Shown here: piece by piece, positions 46,623 through 59,800 of the stretch
Numbering within the stretch: position 1 is the first letter of the stretch
How the letters are laid out: the number at the start of each line of letters is the position of its first letter
Origin: Phoronis australis
Lineage: Eukaryota > Phoronida > Phoronidae
Length of the DNA stretch: 64,000 bases
NCBI GenBank assembly: GCA_002633005.1
Contig: NMRA01000357.1
Span: forward strand, 330,379 to 394,378
Direction of reading: 5' to 3'
Translations under genes and position numbers: made by a program
Notes under the pieces: generated by a model
What the model saw: only the letters and a program-made list of their open reading frames with translations
Database searches by the model: none
What the model was told of the DNA's origin: nothing

Positions 46623-46829
46623 AAATTAATATGAGTTCTCGTATGACTGGTTTTGTCATTTTCTACTTAGTATACACAACAATATTTACTTACAGTATGA
46701 GTGTTTTCAAAACTTATCTGGTTAATTCATATTATACATGTAACTGTGTGCGTTTCCCAAGCATGTATGCTGTTGACATCAATATTTATCTATATCAGAG
46801 TAATCGCAAATATGTCTTTTAAATTATTC

Positions 46830-47650
46830 ACATTAAAGCTTAACTCTGTTACACCTATTTGAAAAATCTGATCATATGAAAATAATTTTGAGCATTTGAT
46901 ACCTTTGCGTAAAATGATCGAGGAAAATCACACAACGCGAACAATGCACAATCAATATCAACGGAAAGTACACAATAATAATAATTAGCACTATGATGGA
47001 CTTTTAAGAAGGTCCAAACAGCAAAAAGAAGACTAGAACTGAATGTACCAGCGATTTGACAGCTTTTTAAATAACCCCTTTTAGCTAGAGAGTATATATA
47101 AAAAGACAGAATAATCCTGTTGTACTTTATCAGTGCTTTTGATATTTAAAACCGCAGAGACAGTTAATTGAAAATCTTTTAATTAACCTGACCTTACATG
47201 TACATGTACATGCCCCAAACACGCGGGAGTTGATCGGAAGTTATAAAAGAAAACGCTGTGGTTGTTCATCAATTAAAGAAAACAGAGATTGTCATGTTCA
47301 CTCCTTTGCGGGAATATCACATGAAGTGAAGCTATACGGTAGGGCTGCTTGTGAAACCATGAACTGTACACTATTTAAACTGTCATAGTCGGCTAAAATG
47401 AGGCATGCATAAAACACACAGCGTTGAAGGAGACTGTTGAATTTTTCCCAGACGGCACTTAAACAGCATATTCCGTTCTTTTACATCTAAACACGTCAGT
47501 TTTCTAACGTAATGTGTTTTTTCTTTCGTTATAATGTATGCGTTGCCAATGATAATTGTTGAATCAAGCGGTCTCTTGGAAGACTCTCTTTGCCCAGCGT
47601 GTAGCCTCAAAATTAGGACACGATGCTCAACAACACGATACTCTGGTAAT
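46830..47650. other. Intergenic between the lipocalin paralogues (part 2)
   Basis: No supported gene. TACATGTACATGTACATG occurs at about 47197-47214. Confidence 0.5.
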
Positions 47651-47651
47651 A

Positions 47652-48060
47652 CAGGGGCGGATCCAGGATTTTTAAAAGGGGGAAGGGTCAATACTATTTT
47701 CTAAAATGGGTTCAAGTACAATCTGAAAATCATAACGCTAAATCGTCGTGAGAGACCGTCCGGAGTTGGTATATGTTGCAACTCCGGACGGTCTAGGGTC
47801 AACAGAAAACTACAGTTCAACTGTGATAAACGAGAATAGTTCTAATTGCTGAGTGAGCTGCAGGTATGCTTATTTTTTATGACACACAATGTGTGACTGG
47901 GCAAAGCGTTTTCAAAATACTTTGGATAAATCAGTGGATTGTGAGACCCCTGAGGCCCCTGTAAAGTCCTCACGACAATTCTACGTTATGTATAGATTTG
48001 ATATCACTAAAATCAAGGGAAAATGGGGTCCTGACCCCTTGAGCCCGTGGATCTGCCTAT
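47652..48060. mobile_element. hAT-like MITE of about 410 bp
   Basis: The left end CAGGGGCGGATCCAGG and right end CCGTGGATCTGCCTATG are imperfect inverted repeats. Inside is a perfect 16-bp hairpin (47753-47768 with 47779-47794, sequence AGACCGTCCGGAGTTG). The right end resembles the left end of the element at 55129. Confidence 0.55.
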
Positions 48061-48927
48061 GTTCATAATCCCCTCTCCCTCAAAAAGAAATTACCTAAGT
48101 AAGGTATTGTGATTATTACGTTACTGGGTATTAAAGCGAATTTGACCATGCTACCTAATCGGAATGTGTATCATTTGCAGCCCTTGGGTCGCTCGGACTT
48201 TTTTGAGACTCATCTTGGCAAACACTGAAAATATCATGAGTATTTTAAAAGCAACTGTAGATTCCCGACTAGAGATAGAGATTGGATGATAAGGCAAACC
48301 CACTCGGCGTTTCAAGAACAGAGCTCGACATTCAGTTCTGAAAAAGTTCAGCTCATCTCGCGTGTAGGTTTAGCGCTTGCTTAGAAAAGTTTATTTCTCC
48401 TTTGCCTATCATTCTCTCATACGACGTGAAGAACACACCTTGGCTGTTCTCAACCTGGCTTTGACCATCACCAGTGTCGGCCATTTTCACGTTGCCATGC
48501 AACGTAATTTTATCGAGGACCACAACACATCTTGCAGTTTGATGAATCTAGTAATACGGAATGACTTCAAGAGGTCAACACTAGCCGAAAACAACCCAAA
48601 TATATTGTCAAATCCTTATTTTTCTTAAAAATTAATTGCATCCTCTAACCAAGGAAGAAAAATCCATGAGATAGGTATCAAATTGTCGGGTGTTTTCTAT
48701 TGATCTAACATACATGCATATCTTACATGTATGTTAAGACGGCTATAGACCAGCGTTCGGTGTAAGAAGCGAACTTCCAATTAAATTACATAAAATATTC
48801 TCAATTCTCGAGAAATTAGTCGAACAAGAAGATAATGTACAAAACAACGCTTATTTGGTGACAAAAACAAGACAAAACCGTGATGACAATTGTGATGCAT
48901 CTGTCCTAGGAGTAACACACTGTACAT

Positions 48928-51297
48928 TAGTCGGTGGGCCAGATTTTGTAGGGCCTCTAGAAAATGGTTTTTGTGAGTACTTTAGGGGGGCAATTTTATT
49001 TTGGTGTTTTTTAATTCAGTTATTAGAGTGTTTTCAAAATCTAAAAAGTTCCCACATATAAAGTTGCACATTTTTGAGAAATTTGAGTTTGAAGTTACCT
49101 AATAATCACCAAAGAGCTTAGTAAACTTATATTTGTAAAAACCAACAGTTTTGGTGACTTTTTTGTAAAACAAGTAATATGGTCCCTTCAGCGCCATTGT
49201 ATTGAACAATATTACACTCACATTACATGTTTTACTATTGGAAATTAATTGTAAACAGTGAAATTTAAAAAACGTAAAGAGACACCTAGTGGCAAAAATG
49301 CAAACTAAGTCTGAATATTACTAGGAAGTTATTCTGGCATTGTCAGGCAACAAAAATAACACAAAACACTTGAGACTGGGCAAAATCTGTGCCTCAATGA
49401 CTAAAACATTGACTAATGGTGTAAAATACAGCTTGTTTGCATAATACACCAGAAATACGTTATGGTACAAAAACAATATAGTTGAATGATCTCTGTGAAT
49501 GTGCACAAAGACTGTATGAAAATAATAGATTATTCAAACAGCGTTTATCAAGCAGTATGAGACAAATACATGACAGTATCAAAGTATGTACTTTCTATGG
49601 CTTAATCAACAAATAAAATTAACTTTTTAATACAAAAAAGGAAATAACGGGGTTGGAGGTCTATTTAGGGTTGACTTGTCAAAGAACTATCCAATGTTAT
49701 GTAGTCAGTGTTGCTGATGTTACTACAGTTGTCACAGCTGTACATTTCTGTACAGTTTGACCCAGCATTGCAGCACAAACTCAGTTTCCCAGCACACATG
49801 TTCTTTTTGCACTTGCAGCGTTCATCGTTTAGTACTGTCAATGGAGATGCGGTCATTGCCATACATATTAACTGCAAAGCTCCACNTTGAAATTTATTTT
49901 CTTTAAATCAGATGCTCAAACCATAGTCAATCGATTTACACTTAAGGTAATCAACGTTTGACGAAATGGACAGTGGCTTCCATCGTCCTCAAATTTCGAC
50001 GGCGACGATGGCCACTTAGGCACTTTAATCTAATTATCATCGCAGCTACCTAAGTAATTAATGTTTACAAAAAATTGAGACTATGGCAGGGGATGACGGC
50101 CAATTGGCATGTTGTTTGCAACCATCTACTCCATTTAACCTTCTCAAATTTTTTGACTTAAAGTGCTTTAAAATCACACCCACATTATAACGCCATAGGA
50201 TAATCCCTTAGCGCAAGCAGTCTCGATGTGGCAACTGAATGGAGTGTTCGAAAAACATGATTGCAGGAGCATTTGTTTAAACTGGGAACAAATGAAAACA
50301 TTAACTACCTCCTCAGAGGCATCTCTCTACGCGGTACTTCTAAACTTATAGGAATATAATTTGCCGAAAAGTATCCGGCATATGAAGTACCTATGGTATG
50401 ATCATCGTCTCTACTGGGTCAGCAGTATTGTCTAAGGCCTAGGCAGCCAAGGGGCAGAACAAGTTAAAAAACAACTGGTGCTAATACTGAAACACACATG
50501 GAAAACACCAAGATGTATTTTTAAAAAACACGTACCTGTTTTTGAAAGCTATACTTCTTCCTCTTTCTTGAAATGTGGCCCATAATGTACTTTTCCTGCT
50601 AACAAATGATGCACTAATGTTTCAGAATGTTCCTATCTTGTTCAGGTTAGTTTCAGATTTTGGAAGTATAATTGATTTTCTTGGGAAATCTTGGATAACA
50701 TCTGTATCACTTTCAGCAACTTCAGCTTTAGTACTACTGTTGGTGCCTTGAAACGTTGCTATCCCGTTCTATGTCCTTTCAATTTTTTGGTCTGACACTT
50801 GGTCTTCTAGTCTACAGCACTCAGCAGTATACTGTGTAGGCTACCAGGACATGCAGCTGTTTTCTGCACAAACGTTTGTGACACTTCTTCTTTTTGATCT
50901 ACTGATCTACAGAATTCCACAGTCAATCAGCTTTCGTCAGGAAGCTTTCCTAAGCTTCTTTAGGCTCTGACATCACAATTTTGTGCTGTTTGATAAACCT
51001 TGAATTATACAGGCATCACACTCCATTGGAGCAGCCATATTGAAGTAACTAAGCACAACAATACAATCTGGCTCTCTGATTGGTCAATTCAATAGAAAAG
51101 CGCCATCAAGTGGCAGGAATGTACATCATGTTTTTTGCAACAAAAACACCTTTTTTTAAAAAAATGTGCAAGTGTAGATGTGGGAACTTTTTGGAATTTG
51201 ATTTATAGGTATATTATCTAGCCACATAGAAAAAAACTAGGTTGCCCCCCCAAAGTACTCACAAGGATGAACGCTATGAGATCTGGCCCACCGACTA
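48928..51297. mobile_element. 2.37-kb TIR DNA transposon
   Basis: The termini TAGTCGGTGGGCCAGAT (48928) and its complement (to 51297) are perfect over 17 bp, then similar with interruptions for about 155 bp, including GTGAGTACTTTGGGGGGGCA-like and AAAAAGTTCCCACAT segments. CAT flanks both sides (48925-48927, 51298-51300), a possible 3-bp target duplication. The only recognisable coding trace is a CXC-type cysteine motif on the minus strand. An N at 49887 marks uncertain sequence. Confidence 0.75.
49665..49877 (-). pseudogene. CXC-type cysteine motif ORF in the TIR transposon
   Basis: The ORF of 70 codons includes RCKCKKNMCAGKLSLCCN and then NCTEMYSCDNCSN. This resembles the C-x-C-x4-C tesmin-like CXC motif found in many transposon-encoded proteins. 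One CxC is CC and the motif looks eroded. No catalytic domain was seen next to it. Confidence 0.5.
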
Positions 51298-51300
51298 CAT

Positions 51301-53590
51301 GTACGTAATAACTCGGATAGTGTACCAGTGGCGCTACCGGGGCATAGGTCTACTAGCAAACTTGTGAGAAAAACTTCTGAATACGAGGAACCGTTTTGGC
51401 CAACAACAAAATCAATTTCATGACAAATTTTTTGTTCAGTTACTGCAAGAAATGCACTCGTACAACATTATGTACGGAATTGGCATTTAGCATAGAACAA
51501 CTCGAAATTCCAGACCAGTGGAAATCACAGTACGAAATTATTTTGAAATTTGTCGAGAAAATACCTCTTTTTGTACAAAATTGACTCTATAAAGATATCA
51601 CCATATTTACTTAACCAAGGCGGCGGCGAGCACTTTCCGGTGAGTAATTTGCAGCGTCGGTAAGGGCGAGAGTGATAACTTGGCGGACGCGGTGGCTACC
51701 GGCGTGAGGCAACTGTGAATTTTTTTACGACACGGAAGGACACGGTGAAACTTTGTAGGGGGCTTTGAACTTGTCCAAGATCATTTGTTTTTCTACGGCA
51801 TTGCACAATACCTGTTTAAATGCAACTTGCACAGTGAATTGACCTTAACGCGGATGGGGAAATCAATGCAGTGCATTGGATTGGTACACTGTAAATGAAG
51901 GTGATCCGATAGAGAGGCATAAAAGTGTAAAATCGTCTGTTCGGTAAGTTATTTACAAAGATGCTACGCAAAAAAATCTCGCGATGTAATCTATTGTGTT
52001 CACTTGCTTCGCTTGGAACACATGTTGATACTTCGCATCTCGCATCTACGGTACGCATGCCTGCTTATACGCACATCTATGATGAACTGTTCTGAACCCC
52101 TGCCTGCTCTAAATAGTACACAGATCGGGATGTGCACATCTACTAGTGGTGTAGGCAACACGTAGCCCCTCGGTTGGCCGGTTGGGGGCTACAATACTTC
52201 CCATCGCTTTGTGTACGAATTTCGTCCCGTTTATTTTAAACGGGCGGTAGGCCAAATCCGGCCACCGATTTGGAGATTTCACCTCGTCAAAAATACATTC
52301 CGCACTAAAACTATCGCTTAAAAAGCCCTTATTTTTCAGTGGTCTTTTTTTCTTCCACACGTATCTCCGATGAAGCTTAGTTATTAGAATTAAGGTGACT
52401 TTAGCGAAAAATTACAACTCCACTTTTTGGTCACGGTTAACTTTTCCACCACGCGCGCGATAACCACAGTTTTCAAACTGAGTCACGTGAGTTAGGCAAA
52501 CCTAACGCGAGACTGAGCGAAGCGCGTGACGCTAGCGAGTGACACTTACAAAATAGCATGGGAAGGTATCAGGGGAAATTTGTAAGATTTGTATTCCTTG
52601 GACTTTTTATTCGTTAACATGTGTGATTCCACCTAACTTCCTCAAAATGGCACTCGGTAAGAGAAACTCGAGCAAAGTGAGACACATTTTCTTCGATTTG
52701 TTCAAATTATCTTGACAGAATCGTCTCCAGACTTATGGTATGTGTTAATTATAACTCCATGTATATATATGCGTGTTTCATTTGATTTTATTCCATGTAT
52801 TTTGAAATTCGTAACTTTTTGCGGGATGTAGGCCTAGTATCACCCTTGGCCTGCGGCATTCAAGGCGATGTACATGTAATTGCCTACTAGCGTAGCCGAG
52901 CTGCTTGCGTTACTGATAGCCAGCACTCCTCTGTGTACGTCACGCGCTCTGAATAAAGAGGTCAACACGAAACACGACGCACTAACACAGTGACGCGTTT
53001 GCAAAGGATGGGTGACCCAGTTCCAAATGAAGACCCCCAATGTTCTGCCAGACGACAAAGTAGAGCAAACTTCCGGTAAGTACTTCAACATCTGCTATTG
53101 TCCACTCGAGAACCAATTATTATAATTGTTATCTTGGGACAGCACCACGCCCTTACTACTAAAAGAAATTGTCAATTAAAAGGTCAGGCACAGATCAAAT
53201 CCTGGGGTACTACTCCAATCTCCAATCACATTTACAAGAGTCTTCTATTATTTGCATACAACATTTATTATTGATCATCAAGCTGTGAAAGGTGAACGTA
53301 TACTGTACACGAAAGGAACGTTCATATCTAAAATGTTGAAGGACAATGAGAACAACAAAAGTAATGTCAAACTATATAAAATACAAACACATAAATCACG
53401 GAACGTCTTGATATCATTTATTCGTAAATTGTTTTCAACACATGAACATTCTGTCGTGAACGATTCTACAAATGTGGCATGCCAACCCTTGCGAAACAGC
53501 GCACCCCCGGGAAAGGTTTCTTCGCGTGTCGCCATCATCTGTTGCGTCAATGATTCTTGTGACATTATAAACACTTGAAAACGTGGCACG
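51301..53590. other. Intergenic upstream of lipocalin-chimera gene 2
   Basis: It is GC-richer than the surroundings near 51600-52560, with short direct and inverted motifs. No supported gene; minus ORFs at 52109-52360 and 52840-53091 have no domain that I recognise. Confidence 0.4.
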
Positions 53591-53595
53591 TAGAT

Positions 53596-53603
53596 TATAT
53601 AAG
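53596..53603 (+). promoter_or_regulatory. TATA box of lipocalin-chimera gene 2
   Basis: TATATAAG lies 86 bases before the ATG at 53682, close to the 77 bases seen in gene 1. An upstream in-frame ATG at 53583 lies 5' of this box and should not be in the mRNA. Confidence 0.7.
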
Positions 53604-53681
53604 GGTGCACGACAACGTGTCTTCCTAACGATACACAGGCAATCTTCCATCGCCACACCTCTGCCACAAATACCCTACGCT

Positions 53682-53804
53682 ATGGAGCTAAGACTTCTTT
53701 CCCTGGCACTGCTCACTGTAGCGGTTGGTTGGACTTGCGCTAAGCCGGTTACTGATTCCTGTGTCGTTGACTATTCAGCCTTTAAACCATCTGGCCTCTT
53801 TAAG
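53682..53804 (+). CDS. Gene 2 exon 1: signal peptide
   Basis: Forty-one codons: a hydrophobic leader ending GWTCA, then KPVTDSCVVDYSAFKPSG. The KPV and the Cys after it align with gene 1. The donor GTAAGG is phase 0. Confidence 0.88.
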
Positions 53805-56800
53805 GTAAGGACTAATTTCTTGGTGCAATGATCTGGTTTATCAAACGTTGCGTGTCGACTTGTCGTAGTTAAGACCGCCGTAATTCATGTCTTTACTGGC
53901 ACACAAGACCGTTACGGAGGACTACTGTCAAGTCTTCTGAAATCAAACGTCGAAACCGTGCCACAGGGTATAAGTGAGAGTTATTATGAATCTGAAAAAT
54001 CTCGGTCCCAGGGTCTTCTCTATGTTGCTTATTTTTTAAATAAAAACTTATGCAACGTCGCCACGGTACTACAAAAATTAAAACATTCCGGTGGAGGCAC
54101 GTTATTATTTTGTGTCCTGTGCGTTCTGAAAAGTCTCAATGTGCCGACGAAATATCAATCTGACTTAATGAAGAAATGTAATTTTAGTAGATTATTCGAC
54201 AATCTGTACAGTGCTTTAAAAGTGATGCAACCTTTTCTCATCAAAAATCGACCTCATGAAACTATAAGAGTATATCCTCAGTTAATTTCCAAATGACTTA
54301 CTGTTATCTTACAGTACATGTATATTTTGTGTCGCTCAAAGTTTTCTTAGCGACTTCGACGAAGCAATGTATACGTCGTCAATAATTGTCAGATATTTTT
54401 AGAACATTGTAAAACTGAAGGTGAGTGATGATATTTTAATCAAGATCATTTGACGTGGGTATGCCACGTGTTGCACTTTTCTGATGCTCGTTTACGCCAA
54501 GAAAAATGGATTTTTCTGGAAATGCTTAGTCATTGTACTCTCTAATCGACCTTCGTCCAGCTCCTTGTAGCTGATCATGAATTAACCAATATAGACCCTA
54601 TTCACGCCGACAGGAGGCGCCTTCCAAAACGAGACTCGCTACGATAGCTCTGGTGGCTTATCCGCGTAGTTGTACTCCGCGTTGCTCGAGCAGCTAGAAA
54701 AAATACAGACACTCTGTTTTAAAATCCCTAAGGACGTTGGGATCCGGAAGCGTTGGGTCCTTGCCATTCGCCGCGACGACGGAAAATATGTCCGTGTAAA
54801 ATTTATAACTGTTATCGAATCATAATTTGTAGCATCTCAGACTGGATGCCGCCATAGCAACGGGGACCGGAGAATCTTCGGCCAGCCAGGCTGTTTTCAT
54901 GACTATGGGTTGAAGCGCGATGCATTTTTCTTTAAAAAAAGGACAGGGCCCTCAATCCCTCAATTTTGGGGCCAAGTTTCGACTCTATTACCCTCTCAAA
55001 AATATTGAAAAATCACGCGAAATTCGCGGCCACGAGGCCTAAAAATTCCCTTTGTGATTGAAAAATTCTCTCCAACGGTTCAAATAACTTGTGACCACAA
55101 GGGTGACAATTTGAAAAAAGTACAAAATCATAGGCAGATTTAGAGGGGACAGGGGCCGCAAGCAAAAATAAACCAGCAAAACGTGAAGCGGGGGGAAATA
55201 CTGAGTTCGAGCTAGGACCGGTAGTGGACGAGGGGGGAAAACACGTTCCGTTTTATTGTTTTAGTCCACGACAGTTTGGGGAGGCAAGGCAGTGTACTAG
55301 TCAGGATTTTGCCCGTCAGACATTCGCGCTCCTGAACTGCCAGATGGCCGGAGTCTGCCAGTGGGAGAATTTTAAGGGGGGCTGGGGCATAGCCCCTGGG
55401 CTCCCCTATAAATCCGCCACTGTGTTATGTCCAGTTAACTGAATTTGAGCTCTAAAACGAGGTTATGCTTTGGACGAAAGAATTAGGTGTTTTAATTTTA
55501 AAATTCAACTCGGTCGAGATTGATATTTGAAAAATGTAACACATGAAATAGACGCAATTATTAAAACCAAGAAAGCAGAATTGATGGTCATATAATTATT
55601 ATTTTCAATTGCGAGCCTGGTTTTTTATCGTAATCAAAATATATATTTAATAACTTCAAGTATTATTTCAGATCAATGACAAATCAACTGTTAGTCCCGG
55701 TAGCGCCTACCTCACCAGGACCTAGGCTATGCTTGAAGCAAATAGGCCTACTCTTGTTTAACAAATTAAACTAGATGTGACTAATTGCACATGACAGCAA
55801 AATTCTATAAGCCTCCACTGTCAAATATATCTTCAACTCGTCAACAATACGGCCAGATGACCTGGTTCATGTAGAAAGCATTTTTATCAAGAATTTATTA
55901 GAAGAAACGTAGCTCTGCATTCGGCATGATACCTAATCCTTAACACTACGATCGCCGCAATTTGGTCGTATTTACTTTTCATGTTTCGAACCTAGTTTTC
56001 CTGACAAAACTATATCCTTTCGTCAGACAACTCTTTGGTGCATTGACTTGTTCTTTAATTGTATTTTTCTACGTCTCTGTGGTTAATTATTGACACATTT
56101 TTTTAAGATTTAAAATTCATGTTGGACTCCAAAGTAAGTTTCCGCTTTGTTTATCGCAGTGAGCCTCGCTTTGGATTTTAATGTCCGCCGCGTGAATTGG
56201 GTCTATAGACCAGTAAAGCCTTGCTGGAAGTGCCCAGTGTCCAGACGTGTCGTCCTGTGGCTTTCGTTTGCGGCGAACGATTATGCATGTAAGCAACAGA
56301 GGACAGCAAAATAAAATAACAAGAAGTCTTATTACTGACTTATGCTGTACTTTGTTGCTGCAACCGTTTGCCGCTGCAGACGTCCCTAAAAGTGACTTGT
56401 CGTGGCCTTTCTAAAACGTGTTTCTGTTTAACTATCCTTTTATTAACATAATGACGTCATTTTAATATAGTGTATTACAGAGATTACCCACTTCGAAAGC
56501 AGATTTAGATGCCGAGACTGCGTTTTGTGCACAGGTGTACCGCACACATTTGTTCAATTATTAAAGGCGATGGCAACCTTTTTCCATGTCATTTTGAGCT
56601 AAAATAAGGTTGGTTGGTTATCCTAGACATATTTTCCACTTAATTACAGCTATTCGTAATTTTATAAATTAATCGTCCGCTACTCCGGAAGTGACGTTTT
56701 AAGAGGCAAGCGTTTCCCGCCACTTGGTTTTCCGTTGACTTTACCGTGCGAATCTGTTCTATTCTACCTTTGTTTTGTGCTGTTTTTCAACAATTGTCGC

Positions 56801-59800
56801 CACCACATTCCATCGGCGTGTATTCTGCGGCAAGATAGGTTAGTAGAGAACTCAACTACGATGGATTTGAGGATTGTTTAGTGTGTTGTAAGCTGAAAAT
56901 GGCTGGAGCCGGTGACCGGTATCACAATGACAGTAGTGTGAGTGACGGAGACCTTGTTCACAGAAGTGGTGACGAGCAATTTTTTCACGAACATTCAGTG
57001 GGTGGGTACATGTTTGAGCCCGAGTATAACGAGGCAGAGTACGCACAGGCACAGGCAGCTGTTGAGAGAAACGAGGCGGCTACTGAGGACAGACGTGGTG
57101 ACACATCTTGGTGCAAATGCACTGTGTGCGTTGTTATGCCTACCTCAATGGAATGCTTGTGCTGTTCAGAGTTCGACGAGGCCAAGCCACTACTGGATAT
57201 GGTTAAGTGGACCTCCGGCATACCACGGACAGAGGAACAACTGTCCCACTTGCCAGAGTGTCCCGCGACACACTCCCACTGGATGGTGACCTGAGCACCC
57301 AAACTGCTTACATCGTGTCGTGTGACTCCCTCGCCACACACCTGGCACCTTCTAAATAGCTCCAACACTTTAGACAAGTCCACAATAAACTTATCAAAGT
57401 TTGGCTCACCGATCTGTTCACTGGACGACGAACTGTCCTCTTCACTGGGTGTCGAACTGGGCCTGTAATCACTCCCACTACTCAATATCGCTGCAGGGCT
57501 GCTTAGAGGCTCTGGGCTGGAGAAAACAGCACAGGGCGAATCACTACTGGTTCCAGGAATTGCACGCTCTGGGGTACGTTCGGAGGCACGGGTGACAGTA
57601 GATGAAGTGCCTCCACTGGCTCCAGTCACTGTACTGGCCACAGCTCGCGAGGCTTCTCGCTTCAAAAACGCACTTCTCGGGGGTGGCGACGGGGCACTGC
57701 CGGGAATCAACACAGACGGAATGGCATCCTTCTTCAAGCGTTGTTTCGCGGGGACCTTCATCAGTTCAGCGTACAAATCCCTTTCGTAATCGGACGGCAG
57801 AAAGTGCTTGCCACACACACGGTAATTCTCCACTGCTTTGTACGTTGCGTGGACGGGTAACGCTGCGTTCTTCACACGAACGAGCCAAGTACGGCGAAGT
57901 GTGTCATCCATCGGAAAGCGATGCAAAGGCACTCCCAAAGCGCGCGTGAGCCGATAATTACTACATCCCGGTACGCAGCAACAGTGTGGCATGTTGACTG
58001 ACTAGTAAATGAAAGCGAACGACGACGGAACTTAACACAACCGAGGTAGAACAATGACTGACTCGGCAGCTCTCACAGTCAGACTATATGAAAAGAAATT
58101 GGCGCGAAATGCTTGCCTCCTAAAACGTCACTTCCGGAGTAGCGAACGAGTAATCAATAAAATTACGAAAAGCTGTAATTAAGTGGAAAATATGTCTAAG
58201 ATAACTAACCAACCTTATTTTAGCTCAAAATGACGTGGAAAAAGGTTGCCTTCGCCTTTAACCTAAAACATGTTTGTGTCTTCTCCGAATCCGCGGTAGA
58301 CCCATTAGCCCTCAAAGCACAGCAGGTGCATTTAGTTGGTCAACAGTTGAACACAAATTATTGTTTTGCCTTGGGATTGATTTTTCATTTTCCTTCCTGG
58401 TGGCAGTTAAGTTTTAATTTGAATTGTGAATTGTTATGAAGACATCCAAAACTTTGAAAAGCTGAGTGTGACGTCATAAATTATCCTCGTCACACATGGC
58501 TCAGAAATGTGAACTGTCTCATTTTTCGAAAACTTACTCAATCATACAAAGGGTTTTCCGGCCAGCGTTGCATTTGTACCGATATATTGATTCCATAATA
58601 GTTTCACATTGAGAACAGGATTGAGCGAATCCTTTGTCTGTTCCAGTACCAAGGAAAGTGGTACATTCAGAACGATGTTCTCAACGAGGGCGTGTGGAAA
58701 AATGCATACCTGACACTTCACAACGGAACTATTCTGTACTACAACTCAGAAGACGTTCAGTAAGTTATATTCTATACTATAGCAGAAGGCTATCTCTTAA
58801 AGATGGAGACCTCTCCTTACTTTCTTTAGCAGCGCCACCTTAGCAGGGAAACAAAGAAGTACTCGTTATGTCTACGACAGCGATGAAAATTTTCAGACAT
58901 CCAGTTGAGTAATAATATGTAGAAAAATAAATCAATCACTGGACTTGCGGTTTATTGAGTTGGCTACGTTGCGTCCTCCTTGGGGACTTCAGCGGGCCAC
59001 TGAGGTGTCACGTGGTTTGTCATATGATCCACATCACAGTTTGCGCGGGATACTCTTTAGTACCTTATGCCACGTCCTTGGCAACAGAAACCTCAGCCCC
59101 CCTTGTCCGTTTAGGCTAAGATTCTCAACTCTAGTCGTATCAATCAACATCGTGGGCCCACTTATGGGGACTGCTATGATTCTGCGGTTTTCAGTCATAT
59201 AGCCGCAACAGACCATTCTTTCTCCCTGGATTATGTCACGATTCTGGATAGAAAGGAAAATTGGTTCAGGGGAGATGGCAAGGAAGCAATTTATGAAAGA
59301 ATTGAGGATCCTAGCCTAAACAGACAAGGGGGCCTCAGGTTTCTGTTGCCAAGGAAGTGGGATAGGGCACTAAAGAGTATCCCGCGCAAACTGTGCTGTG
59401 GATCACATGACGAGTCACGACGAGTCACGAGACGCAAAGTATCCAACTCAATAAGTCCAGTAATTGATTTATTTTCTACATATGTCTACTACTAGTCTTT
59501 TTCCGTGTCCACTAGCATGATTGGGGTTTGATAATGGCGGACACAATGTAACAGAATGCTAGACCGTGTTGATGCTAGATTTTTAATGCGCAGCTATTAA
59601 CCAACTACGTGGATCAAGATTTTGCTTTCCGCTAATGAATTTACAAAATCAGTACCGAGGTATGTGATGTTCTTCCTTGAGAGGGTAGTCGAATGACGTG
59701 ACTGAAAATGCTTGTACATGTAACAGCAAAACACACTAAAGCAAATAAAACTTATCATTTATTCAACATCGTTTTTAGGTGAGGGATTTGTAAGAGAAGT

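Larger units (their letters stand above)
56565..58257. mobile_element. Kolobok-like element with P2X7-like and THAP ORFs (copy D)
   Basis: It is 1,693 bp, flanked by TTAA on both sides (56561-56564, 58258-58261), with long terminal inverted repeats of about 150 bp starting AGGCGATGGCAACC. It is the best-preserved copy. A plus-strand ORF at the left encodes a P2X7-like cysteine domain and a minus-strand ORF at the right encodes a THAP protein; they converge. The expected transposase catalytic region is missing, so the element is an internally deleted, non-autonomous derivative. TTAA targets plus THAP fit the Kolobok superfamily; piggyBac-like is the alternative. Confidence 0.82.

Noticed and set aside
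53583-53681. Upstream start for gene 2
   Set aside because: The ATG at 53583 lies before the TATA box and has no signal peptide. The start at 53682 aligns with gene 1.
56985-57204. C-terminal part of the 335-codon THAP ORF
   Set aside because: These codons are antisense to the P2X7-like gene. The authentic THAP sequence stops at RGMPEVHLTI near 57205, so the overlap of the two ORFs is a deletion artefact and not a real overlapping gene.
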